DNA from: Deltaproteobacteria bacterium
GTDB taxonomy: Bacteria; Myxococcota_A; Polyangia; HGW-17; SLPX01
Assembly (NCBI GenBank): GCA_021162935.1
Contig: JAGGXR010000061.1
Location: 1-40,060 of the forward strand
Reading direction: 5' to 3'
DNA length: 40,060 nucleotides
The notes beneath the pieces were generated by a model. It was not told where the DNA came from. It did no database searches and saw only the letters and a list, made by a program, of their open reading frames with translations. Shown piece after piece: positions 1-7,218 of the stretch. A program made the position numbers and the translations under genes. Position 1 is the stretch's first letter, and every line of letters begins with the position of its first letter.

Positions 1-345
1 CAGGCCCTCGGAGTCGTGGACGACACGGGAAAGCTCCTTGCCGGTCCACCCCTCGAGGAGATAACCCTCCTTGGAGACCGGTAGAACGCGACCTTCCAGC
101 GGCAGCTCCTTGCGTACTTGGAGGCCAGGCGCGGAGACATACTCCTCGTGGAGGAGCCAGACGCCCATCTGGAGGCGCCCCGCCAGCGGGAGGTGTACGA
201 CCTGCTCGCCGAGGTGGTGGAACGTCGAGCGGGACAGGTCATCGTGGTCACCCAGTCCGAGGCGCTCCTGAACGGAGCCGCGCAGGAGAACGGGGCGGTG
301 GCTTTCGTGGGGCAGCCGCATGGGATACATGACCGGGACCGACGC
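1..345 (+). pseudogene. Decayed AAA (OLD-like) ATPase fragment, Walker B region
   Basis: Frame 1 reads through a stretch that resembles the Walker B end of OLD/AAA-type ATPases: a FQRQLLAYLE helix, then ILLVEEPDAHLE (hydrophobic strand, acidic pair, DAHLE), then VIVVTQSEALLNGAA in the position of the usual THSP-like sensor, followed by AVAFVGQPH. A TAG stop at 82-84 interrupts this frame upstream of the Walker B motif, and similarity fades after about 345. The piece also runs off the left edge, so the Walker A part is not visible. An ATP-driven nuclease or defence-type ATPase is the likely ancestor. The in-frame stop and loss of the downstream domain argue for a pseudogene, although a downstream restart cannot be ruled out. 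Confidence 0.55.
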
Positions 346-439
346 TGCATGCCGCCATGTCTCCTGGGTCGGGAGGGCCCGGACGGCCAGGGAAGTATGA
401 GTCTGCCGGTCGACATCTCCAACGAACGAGACTCGCTTG

Positions 440-800
440 TGAGCAAAGGGCCACAAACGGTCCCGAGGAGTTCGGACTCCTCCCGACCGAGCTGGTCCGA
501 GAGTGCGGCGATCATGCCCTTGGCCTTGTTCGCCGGGGTGTTCGCCGCCCCTGCATCGAGCTGGCGGACGCTCTGGAGGAGGCGCGGAAGCTCCCCCTCG
601 GCAAGGCCCAGGAGGGCCGCGTAGCCTCCCACGTGGGCCTCCAAACTCTCCCAGGCCCACAGCTCCGGTGCGCTCCCACCCGGCAGGCACACCACATTTG
701 CAGTCTGGCCGAACCGACTCGCCTGTTCCTGGAGGGCCGGGAATCCGAAGCCATTGTGGCGGTGCGGGCTTGGGTGGACGCGATTCTCACTGGTGTTGTC
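440..800 (-). pseudogene. Decayed C-terminal fragment of an AAA/TOPRIM-type ATPase, no start codon
   Basis: Reading the minus strand from about 800 down to 440 gives an open frame that looks like real protein: a CDNTSEN stretch that could be a worn TOPRIM acidic motif, then GFPALQEQASRFG, NVVCLPGGSAPELWAWESLE, YAALLGLAEGELPRLLQ and NKAKGMIAALSDQLGR. The LPG-x-x-(A/S)PE-x-W pattern followed by helices is what I recall from the C-terminus of OLD-like ATPase/nucleases. No plausible start lies in frame. It points opposite to the Walker B fragment at 1-345, so the two cannot be one intact gene; an inversion or two separate remnants would explain this. The plus-strand frames across the same bases show no recognisable protein. 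Confidence 0.5.
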
Positions 801-860
801 GCAGGGCAAAGAAAAAGGGGCCGCGACGCTTCGAGACGTGGAGGAGCAGATCGGTGATCT

Positions 861-889
861 GGGGCTCTGGGGCTCTGGGGCTCTGGGGC
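861..889. repeat. Short tandem repeat, unit GGGGCTCT
   Basis: Three perfect copies of the octamer GGGGCTCT (861-868, 869-876, 877-884) followed by a partial copy. It sits between the ATPase remnant and the transposase start and may be a slippage tract. No function is evident. Confidence 0.85.
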
Positions 890-899
890 CAAAAGACTG

Positions 900-1772
900 G
901 TGCCAAAGCCCATTTCGGACACCACGCTGGATACAGAAGCTCGACGGCTCGACGAGCCCTACCTACACGACAAGTTGGTCGCACAGGTGCGGGACATGAA
1001 CCGCAGCAAGATGCTCTCGCCGGTGGGCTTGCCTTGCGGTGTGGCCACAGTGGACGGCAAGAACCTGGCCACCTTGAACCATGACGCGGGCGGGCGCGCT
1101 CAGCCGCGGTCGGACGAGAACAAGAAGTGGCAGCCCAAAGGAAGCGCCAAGACGGGCAAGCCCTATTTCGTGGCCCCCGTGTTGCGGGCCGTCCTTACGT
1201 CTGCCGAGGCAAGAGCCCTGCTGGAGCCCATGACTGCCAGCGAGCCCGCAGAGGCCGAAAGCGCCTGGGAGGGCCGAAACGGCAAGCAGATCCGTCGACG
1301 CATCTCGAGGACGCCACAGATGCAACGCTTTCAAAACAGCGTGGGCACCTGGAGTCACCTCCGCCGGAATTGGTTGGTACGCCAGGAGACGCGTAACAAG
1401 CAGGGGAGCGTGGAAATCGAAGACCGATTCTTCGTGACATCCCTGCTGTGGAACTACTTCAAGCCTATCCAGATTCTCCTGTTGGTCCGAGGTCACTGGG
1501 GGATCGAGAACGACTCCAACAATAGCCTGGACCTGCAATGGCTTGAGGATTCCGGCCCATGGTGCACCCAGGGCAACGCGGTCTGGGCACTGGGCCTGCT
1601 CCGGCTCATGGCCTACAACGTCGTACAGTACCTGCGTAAACGCAGGTTGCGCCGCAAGGACAAGACAGGGGCGTGGATGTCGCCCATGCGCTGGCGCAGG
1701 GTCTTCAAGCTCATGCGCCAAGCACTAGAAAATGCGGCTCCTGTGCCGCTGCGGGTTTTCCCCGGCGTCTGA
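900..1772 (+). CDS. ISAs1-like (IS4 superfamily) transposase, possibly N-terminally truncated
   Basis: A 290-residue protein related to ISAs1/H-repeat DDE transposases, which cut and rejoin insertion sequence ends. The best evidence is the C-terminal signature VRGHWGIENDSNNSLDLQWLED (residues about 198-219), the family's HW-x-IEN...D...ED block carrying the catalytic glutamate. A GVATVDGKNLATL strand near residue 48 fits the first catalytic aspartate. Family members are usually about 350-400 residues, so the N-terminus seems short; the GTG start at 900 is only the first available codon and has no convincing ribosome-binding site. I could not find terminal inverted repeats or a target-site duplication, so the element's ends are undefined. 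It lies beside decayed ATPase genes, which fits a degrading accessory island. Confidence 0.6.
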   Translation: MPKPISDTTLDTEARRLDEPYLHDKLVAQVRDMNRSKMLSPVGLPCGVATVDGKNLATLNHDAGGRAQPRSDENKKWQPKGSAKTGKPYFVAPVLRAVLTSAEARALLEPMTASEPAEAESAWEGRNGKQIRRRISRTPQMQRFQNSVGTWSHLRRNWLVRQETRNKQGSVEIEDRFFVTSLLWNYFKPIQILLLVRGHWGIENDSNNSLDLQWLEDSGPWCTQGNAVWALGLLRLMAYNVVQYLRKRRLRRKDKTGAWMSPMRWRRVFKLMRQALENAAPVPLRVFPGV

Positions 1773-2112
1773 TTCGAGGCCCTTCCGCGCGCCGGGTCAC
1801 AGAGCGTCCGAGTCCGACGCCGCGCTGGCGCAAAGGCCGTGGTCTCGCTCGACGCAGGGCAAACGGACACGCGGACGACGCAGGCGGCCTTTGGCCGCCG
1901 CGCCCTCGTGCGCCCTGGGCTGGACGACGATCGGGCCTGAATGAAACCATCCCTATCGCTTGCCTTGTGCCCACTTCCACCGTACACTGGGAAAAATCGG
2001 TCGCGGTTCCATCGAACGGTAGATTTCCACTCGAAGGGCCGTATCAAGAACCGTATCAGCGAAAAATCATGGTCGCTGCGCTGTCTTCGGCCAACGGAAA
2101 CGAGGTGCATGC
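1773..2112. other. Gene-free stretch with a GC hairpin
   Basis: No convincing gene. The clear structure is a perfect 7-bp stem, GGCGGCC-TTT-GGCCGCC, at 1883-1899. It lacks a T-run, so it could be a factor-assisted terminator for the transposase or part of the element's end. The octamer CCGTATCA occurs twice near 2040-2058. Confidence 0.6.
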
Positions 2113-2487
2113 ATGCTCAGAGACGTGGGATACTGGGAAGCTGTGACAGGACGAGTCATCGACGACGCCACGGGCAAGCCGATCGCGGCAGTGACGGTCC
2201 GTGCCTATGACAAAGATGTGGTCAAGGATGACCATCTGGGCGAGGCGGAAACGGACGCAGACGGACGATTTCGCATCGACTTTCCGCAGCGTGCCTACCA
2301 GGGCGCCCTGGCCCTGGCAGAAGGCCGCCCCGACATCTACCTGAAACTCTACCATGCGGACGGTCGCATGAAGACCACCAAGGTCCATTACGATATGGAA
2401 GGCGATATGGAGGCAACGTCCGACCCGGAAAAGGCCGGACCCGAGAGCGAAATCGAAGTGATGGACATGGGAGAGATTCGCTTCTAG
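2113..2487 (+). CDS. Transthyretin-like / carboxypeptidase-regulatory-like small protein
   Basis: A 124-residue protein dominated by one beta-sandwich domain. It opens with VTGRVIDDATGKPIAAVTVRAYD, continues with LGEAETDADGRFRIDF and then RPDIYLKLYHADG. This run (GRV-x-D-x-x-x-G-x-P, acidic strand, TD-x-x-GRF, RPD-hydrophobic) is the pattern of CarboxypepD_reg/transthyretin-like domains, which serve as binding or scaffold modules rather than enzymes. No signal peptide is seen, so it is probably cytoplasmic. The ATG at 2113 follows GAGGTG with about 7 bases between. It lies 77 bp before the barrel-type gene and may be cotranscribed with it. Partner and ligand are unknown. Confidence 0.65.
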   Translation: MLRDVGYWEAVTGRVIDDATGKPIAAVTVRAYDKDVVKDDHLGEAETDADGRFRIDFPQRAYQGALALAEGRPDIYLKLYHADGRMKTTKVHYDMEGDMEATSDPEKAGPESEIEVMDMGEIRF

Positions 2488-2564
2488 AAAGACCGGTCGG
2501 AGCTGGATGGTCAAGTTAGGATCAGATGGATGAGGCTTCCCGTGACGGAAACGAAACGAGGTCG

Positions 2565-4283
2565 ATGATGCGCCGACACAATCTGCCGGTCCGTCTTTGT
2601 ATGTCTGTCGCAATGGGGCTAGCCTTCCTCTTTGCGCCACTGACGGCCAAAGCCCGACAGACTCTCCCCCATCTGTCCCTGTCCGTGGACGGCTATTATT
2701 GGGCGAGATACACGTACATCCGCGACCTGGCCAATCTCAAAAACCAGGTTCTTCCAGGCACAGGCAACCGACTCCGAAATCCCATCCTGAACACGAACTA
2801 CATGACTCATCAGGTGCGGGTCGAACCACGCGTCCGCCTGGGCAGACTGGCCAAGGTCCAAATGCGCATCGATGCGCTCCAGGACGTGGTCTGGGGCGAT
2901 AACGCCGGTCTCGCCCCAATCGGTCTGTTTTCTGAACAGCCGTCAGACACCGACGCCATGGGCAACCAGGTGTCCTCCATCGCGCTGCACTCCGTATTTC
3001 TGGAATTGAACGTAAACATCGGCCTGCTGCGCATCGGCCGCATGCCAGCCAATTGGGGCATGGGCTACCTCATCAACGACGGCGGCAATCTCACCAAGCA
3101 TCGAGCCGGGGTGGACGACTCCTTCGGCGACAACCATTTTCCAACCATCTACGACCGGGCGATGTTCCTGACGGACGTGATCAAACTCGTCCGTCGATTC
3201 AGCAGGTTCAAGGTCGCAACGAACCACCATCTCTACCTGGCCTATGCCTACGATCGCATCGTGGAGGAACCCAACGTCCCTGGACTCCCCTCGGACTTCC
3301 AGCGCCCGTATGGCGAGCAGACCTTTCTGAGCCGCGAGCAAAACAACGTAGACGAACACGTGGGCATCCTGCTCTATCAATGGAACCACTTTGCCGACTC
3401 CGTGCCCTGGTTGAAACGCTGGGGGCCAACCGCCCTCAAGGCCGGTCTCTATGTCGCCTACCGTCGACAGCGAACAACCGCGGGCATCATCCGACTCTGG
3501 GACTCAGCCACGAATGGATACGTGGCGCACGACTGCACAACCGAAGACTTACCCATTTGCGGCGGCAAGAACGACATCATGACACTGGACCCCTACTTCA
3601 ATATTCATCTGGGCCGGCTCGTGACCGCCGGCGCCGAGGCATACTTCGTTCGGGGACAAACCGACAGGCGTGCCATCGCCATCGGACCAGGAGTCACCAG
3701 GGTCGCTGCCTACGGATGGGTCACCAGGGTCCAATCGTCGGTCCTGCGTTGGCTCGGCATGAGCGCCGAAGCCGGCCAAGCCGCCGGTGACGCCAACTTC
3801 TCGGACCGCACCTTCCGGCAGGTGTCCGCCCACCCGGACTACAACGTGGGTCTCATCCTCTATGAGGAGTTCCTGCGACAACGGTCGGCCACGGCGCTCG
3901 CCTATGCCTACCCGTATCGACAGGATCCCACCAAAGTGTGGGCCTCACGCGGACTCCAGTCCAATGGCGGCGTCATCGACAGCTTCTACTTCATGCCCAT
4001 GGTCTCCGCCTCCCCTGTCGAATTCCTCAAGGTCCGACTGGCGGTCCTGACCGCCTGGGCCCACCGCCAGGACGGCGCCCTCTTTCCAACGGGCCGAGGC
4101 CGGCGCATCGGCACCGAAGTGGACCTGGGCCTGGACGTGAAGTGGGGGCTGGGAGACGACGAACTGTCCCATCTCCTCCTCAGAGTCGAAACCGGTTATC
4201 TCTTCTTCGGCCCACAGGTGGCACCGGACTACGCCGCACCAGGCAGTTTTTCCATCCAGGCACGGGTGGCCTTCGTCCTGTAG
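2565..4283 (+). CDS. Putative outer-membrane beta-barrel protein, TIGR04551-like
   Basis: About 572 residues with an N-terminal signal peptide (basic MMRRHNLPVR, hydrophobic core, cleavage near AKA-RQ), so it is exported. The rest alternates polar and hydrophobic residues with many aromatics, as in barrel strands (for example VDGYYWARYTYI and HLYLAYAYDRI), and ends in a strand, FSIQARVAFVL. The block IGLLRIGRMPANWGMGYLINDGGN followed by DDSFGDNHFPTIYDR resembles TIGR04551, a family of putative outer-membrane proteins from myxobacteria; that assignment is from memory. I chose the ATG at 2565/2568 rather than 2526 because it follows GAGG and gives a normal signal peptide. It may be a porin-like or anchoring protein; substrate unknown. 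Confidence 0.6.
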   Translation: MMRRHNLPVRLCMSVAMGLAFLFAPLTAKARQTLPHLSLSVDGYYWARYTYIRDLANLKNQVLPGTGNRLRNPILNTNYMTHQVRVEPRVRLGRLAKVQMRIDALQDVVWGDNAGLAPIGLFSEQPSDTDAMGNQVSSIALHSVFLELNVNIGLLRIGRMPANWGMGYLINDGGNLTKHRAGVDDSFGDNHFPTIYDRAMFLTDVIKLVRRFSRFKVATNHHLYLAYAYDRIVEEPNVPGLPSDFQRPYGEQTFLSREQNNVDEHVGILLYQWNHFADSVPWLKRWGPTALKAGLYVAYRRQRTTAGIIRLWDSATNGYVAHDCTTEDLPICGGKNDIMTLDPYFNIHLGRLVTAGAEAYFVRGQTDRRAIAIGPGVTRVAAYGWVTRVQSSVLRWLGMSAEAGQAAGDANFSDRTFRQVSAHPDYNVGLILYEEFLRQRSATALAYAYPYRQDPTKVWASRGLQSNGGVIDSFYFMPMVSASPVEFLKVRLAVLTAWAHRQDGALFPTGRGRRIGTEVDLGLDVKWGLGDDELSHLLLRVETGYLFFGPQVAPDYAAPGSFSIQARVAFVL

Positions 4284-4306
4284 CGCCTGTGCCGCACACC
4301 GCCGAC

Positions 4307-5062
4307 ATGGAACCAAACACCATCGATACGAACGGCTCATCGAAATCGATCCTGAAAGAGATCCTTGTCACCTTCACCGTGGTGACGGCTCTGCTCAGCA
4401 TCCTCTTCCATGCAGGGCTCGTCATCCCTTGGCTCGGTCGCAACCTGGGCGGTGTCGCCGCCCTGCTGTTCCTCTACGCCGCATCGAGACAGATCCGGCA
4501 CGCTGAATCCGACCTGCCCGACTACGGGATTTCAGCGCGACCTTTCGTGCCGGCGCTCGGGTGGGGGGTCGGCTCCATCGTGGTCATCCTGGGCCTCTTC
4601 GTCGCCCTCTACCTCGCCTACTACTCGTACGTCTGCGCCCATGGCGGCCTGTTGGGTGCCCTTGGGCGAAACTGCCACCATTTCGCCGGGGTCTCGGCCA
4701 GCATCCATCTCCCCAAGAAATTCTGGCTCCTCGCCGCCTCGGAACTCGTGGTGGTGGCCATCCCAGAGGAGATCTTCTTTCGAGGCTACGTCCAGACCCG
4801 CCTCAACCAAATCTTCACGGCCAGAATCCGGGTGGGCAACATCGAACTGGGTTGGGCGGTGGTCATCCAGGCCGCTCTGTTTGGCCTGGGCCATTTCCTG
4901 GTGGACTTCAACCCATTGCGACTCGCCGTGGCCATTCCCGCCTTAGCCTTCGGCGTCCTACGCGAGGCATCGGGCGGCGTGGGCGCCTCCGCCCTGCTCC
5001 ACGCCTCGTCGAACCTCGTAGTGGGTGTGCTGGACGCCACCTACTTCCTCGGTCCTTCATAG
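4307..5062 (+). CDS. CPBP-family (CAAX-like) intramembrane glutamic protease
   Basis: A 251-residue polytopic membrane protein. It has hydrophobic segments near residues 18-40, 45-60, 85-110, 140-160 and 180-215. The catalytic signature of the CPBP/Abi family is present: PEEIFFRGYVQTRL (EExxxR) near 155-168, then ALFGLGHFLVDF with the histidine, then FGVLREASGGVGASALLHASSN with the second histidine and asparagine. Such enzymes cleave peptides within the membrane. In myxobacteria some relatives (MrtC/MrtX, myxosortases) process MYXO-CTERM anchors; this one could belong there, but no MYXO-CTERM tail is seen on any protein in the window. Start ATG 4307 is 23 bp after the barrel gene and lacks a clear ribosome-binding site, suggesting readthrough coupling. 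Confidence 0.75.
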   Translation: MEPNTIDTNGSSKSILKEILVTFTVVTALLSILFHAGLVIPWLGRNLGGVAALLFLYAASRQIRHAESDLPDYGISARPFVPALGWGVGSIVVILGLFVALYLAYYSYVCAHGGLLGALGRNCHHFAGVSASIHLPKKFWLLAASELVVVAIPEEIFFRGYVQTRLNQIFTARIRVGNIELGWAVVIQAALFGLGHFLVDFNPLRLAVAIPALAFGVLREASGGVGASALLHASSNLVVGVLDATYFLGPS

Positions 5063-5111
5063 CCCTGGGGGCCAAACCATCCTGGATGAATCCCAGGGCC
5101 AAACGACTTTT
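5062..5111 (+). terminator. Probable terminator after the CPBP protease gene
   Basis: Inverted repeat GCCCTGGG (5062-5069) and CCCAGGGC (5092-5099), 8-bp perfect arms with a 22-base loop, followed within 10 bases by TTTTTT and then a second TTTT run. The long loop lowers confidence. Confidence 0.45.
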
Positions 5112-5115
5112 TTCG

Positions 5116-5144
5116 TTTTCCAACACGAAAGAGTTCCGTATACT
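5116..5144 (+). promoter_or_regulatory. Possible sigma-70 promoter for nadC-birA
   Basis: A good -10 hexamer, TATACT (5139-5144), with a weak -35, TTTTCC (5116-5121), 17 bases away. It lies just after the probable terminator and about 65 bp before the nadC start. Confidence 0.35.
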
Positions 5145-5209
5145 CCATACTCTAATCGACAACAGGAAATACGAGCAGTCGAAGGTTTTCAACCACAAGG
5201 AGCAAGGCC

Positions 5210-6085
5210 GTGGGGTGCCCAATCACACCGTTAGTGGAACAACTCGTCAACCTCGCTCTGTCAGAGGACGTCGGTCGCGGAGATGCAACCGCACGGTCGG
5301 TCCTGTTCGAGCCGGTCATGGCCAAAGCTCAGATCTTGGCCAAAGAGCATCTGGTGGTCTGCGGCCATGACCTGGCCGCATTCGCCATGTTCCGCGTGGA
5401 TCCCTCCATCAAGTTCGAGGCGCTCGTGTCCGAAGGATCCGAAGTGGAACCAGGTACGGCCATTGCGCAGATTTCCGGCCAGGGTCGTGCCCTGCTCGCT
5501 GGCGAACGCACCGTCCTCAACTTCTTGATGCACCTGTCTGGCATCGCAACTCTGACCAGAAAATACGTCAAGATCGTTGCCGCGACAGGCACCAAAGCCA
5601 AAATTGTGGACACAAGGAAAACCACGCCAGGCTGGCGTTTGCTGGAAAAGTACGCGGTCGCCTGCGGGGGGGGAGCGAACCATCGTATGGACCTGGCCTC
5701 GGGCATTTTGATCAAGGAAAACCACATCGCCATGTGCGACTCGACAGGTGAAGCGGTCGAGCGGGCGCGCAAACTCGCACCCCACTCCCTCCGGATCGAA
5801 GTCGAAGTCAGAAGCATCGAAGAAATGGAAGAAGCCATCGAGGCGGGAACAGACGTGGTCCTGCTCGATAACATGACACCGGAGACCATGGCGAAAGCCG
5901 TGGCCCAGGCTGCGGGCCGAGTCCTAATCGAGGCATCGGGCGGCATCAACCTGGAAACCGTGGCCGATGTCGCCCGCACGGGTGTGGACCTCATCTCAGT
6001 CGGCAGACTCACCCATTCGGCTCCCGCCGTGGACCTTTCCCTGCAGGTGGTCGAAGCGGAGATCCCCGCAGACGAAAGCGAGTAA
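5210..6085 (+). CDS. nadC: Nicotinate-nucleotide pyrophosphorylase (carboxylating)
   Basis: Quinolinate phosphoribosyltransferase: it converts quinolinate and PRPP to nicotinate mononucleotide, CO2 and pyrophosphate in de novo NAD synthesis in the cytoplasm. The 291 residues match the family's usual length (about 280-300). Visible signatures are LALSEDVGRGDATA (15-28), GERTVLNFLMHLSGIAT (98-114), DTRKTTPGWRLLEKYAV (134-150), CGGGANHRMDL (152-162) and LIKENHI (167-173), then the barrel strands EVEVRSIEEMEEA, DVVLLDNM and IEASGGINLE. These carry the basic and acidic residues that bind quinolinate and PRPP. The GTG start at 5210 follows AAGGAG by 6 bases. It is followed 25 bp later by birA, so the two cofactor genes probably share a transcript. 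Confidence 0.97.
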   Translation: MGCPITPLVEQLVNLALSEDVGRGDATARSVLFEPVMAKAQILAKEHLVVCGHDLAAFAMFRVDPSIKFEALVSEGSEVEPGTAIAQISGQGRALLAGERTVLNFLMHLSGIATLTRKYVKIVAATGTKAKIVDTRKTTPGWRLLEKYAVACGGGANHRMDLASGILIKENHIAMCDSTGEAVERARKLAPHSLRIEVEVRSIEEMEEAIEAGTDVVLLDNMTPETMAKAVAQAAGRVLIEASGGINLETVADVARTGVDLISVGRLTHSAPAVDLSLQVVEAEIPADESE

Positions 6086-6110
6086 CCATCGCCACCCACC
6101 CAGGTGCCCC

Positions 6111-6929
6111 ATGGATGACATCCATCCCATCGTGCCCGCCCAAATCCTTTCAGCCCTGACGACCAAATGGGCAGGCCGAGAACTCGTCGTAATGGGACGG
6201 TGCGGCTCCACCAACGATGAGGCGCAAAACCTGGCCAAGCAGCAGGCGCCCGCCGGAACCTGCGTCCTGGCAGACACCCAGGACGCGGGCCGTGGCAGAC
6301 GAGCAAGGACCTGGCATTCGCCCCCAGGCAAAAATATCTACATGAGCATGGTCCTCAAGCCGCATATTCCGCCCGACGATGCCGGCGCCCTCACCTTGGC
6401 CGCCGCCGTGGCCGTGTCGGACGGCATCGAATCCGTCACCGGCCTGCACCCCCACCTCAAGTGGCCCAACGACATCCTCATCGCAGGTCGCAAAGTCTGC
6501 GGCATCCTGACCGAAATGGTCGCCGACCAGCACAGCATCCAATGGGTCATCCTGGGAATCGGCTGTAACGTGAACCAGGTGGAATTTCCAGACGACATCC
6601 GAGGAATCGCCACGTCCTTGTCGATCGCGTCCGGTACTCCCGTTGACCGAGCTGCCCTGGTCGCCTCCATCATCGGCCAGATCGAACAGTGGCACGACCG
6701 CTACGTAGCCGAAGGCAAAGGCGTCATCCTCGAAGCCTGGAAACGACACCCGAACGTGCTCGGCCACCGCGTGACGGTCCACCCGCCGCAGCCCGCACCG
6801 GACATCGTGGGAACCGCCCTGGACCTGGATTCCGATGGTGCCCTCCTGGTCACCACGGACTCGGGCGTGGAACGCGTCCTGGCCGGGGACCTCGTCGAAG
6901 AATTCTCCCTCCCTACTGGTTCTCCATGA
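6111..6929 (+). CDS. birA: Biotin--[acetyl-CoA-carboxylase] ligase, no DNA-binding domain
   Basis: Attaches biotin to the acetyl-CoA carboxylase carrier protein through biotinyl-AMP. The 272-residue protein begins almost directly with the catalytic domain: GSTNDEA (32-38), GRGRRARTWHSPPGKNIYMS (60-79, the biotin/ATP loop), KWPNDILIAGRKVCGILTE (117-135) and VILGIGCNVNQ (146-156), then a C-terminal SH3-like cap. The N-terminal winged helix of bifunctional BirA is absent, so this is the monofunctional type and should not repress biotin genes itself. The ATG at 6111 is chosen because upstream residues overlap nadC in another frame and show no similarity. It lies 25 bp behind nadC. Confidence 0.95.
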   Translation: MDDIHPIVPAQILSALTTKWAGRELVVMGRCGSTNDEAQNLAKQQAPAGTCVLADTQDAGRGRRARTWHSPPGKNIYMSMVLKPHIPPDDAGALTLAAAVAVSDGIESVTGLHPHLKWPNDILIAGRKVCGILTEMVADQHSIQWVILGIGCNVNQVEFPDDIRGIATSLSIASGTPVDRAALVASIIGQIEQWHDRYVAEGKGVILEAWKRHPNVLGHRVTVHPPQPAPDIVGTALDLDSDGALLVTTDSGVERVLAGDLVEEFSLPTGSP

Positions 6930-6989
6930 GCCAACAGTTCAGGCTCTCCAGCACGCCGTACCGTTTGCCGTTGATGGCCACTGGCTCAT
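6926..6989 (+). other. Inverted repeat at the end of birA
   Basis: ATGAGCCA (6926-6933) and TGGCTCAT (6982-6989) form 8-bp perfect arms separated by 48 bases. The left arm overlaps the birA stop codon. With no T-run and a long loop it is only a weak terminator candidate. The remaining gene-free sequence up to 7218 holds nothing else apart from the promoter candidate at 7040. Confidence 0.3.
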
Positions 6990-7039
6990 CCATTGCATCC
7001 AAAGCTCTTTGCCATCAGCCTCGAAGACAGGGAAATGAC

Positions 7040-7068
7040 CTGACGTGGTTCCGAAAGTGTGATATGAA
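7040..7068 (+). promoter_or_regulatory. Possible sigma-70 promoter
   Basis: CTGACG (7040-7045) and TATGAA (7063-7068) are separated by 17 bases; each matches four of six consensus positions. It would give a leader of about 145 bases for the secreted-protein gene at 7219. Confidence 0.4.
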
Positions 7069-7218
7069 ATGATGTCCCTGTAGGCAGAGCCTCACAGCCC
7101 ACGCCAACTCTGGATCACCATCCAAGAAAACGCCCCCAAACCACTGGTGGCGACGCAACAGAGGGAAGACAACCCCGTCGGTTTCCACCGACACCAAAAG
7201 GATCACGGAGGAACGTCC

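Noticed and set aside
357-857. A plus-strand protein across the ATPase remnant
   Set aside because: It is Arg/Pro/Gly-rich without motifs, while the minus strand in another frame reads as a plausible ATPase C-terminus.
4307-5062. Firm assignment as a myxosortase (MrtC/MrtX)
   Set aside because: Only the general CPBP motifs are visible, and no MYXO-CTERM anchor protein occurs in the window.
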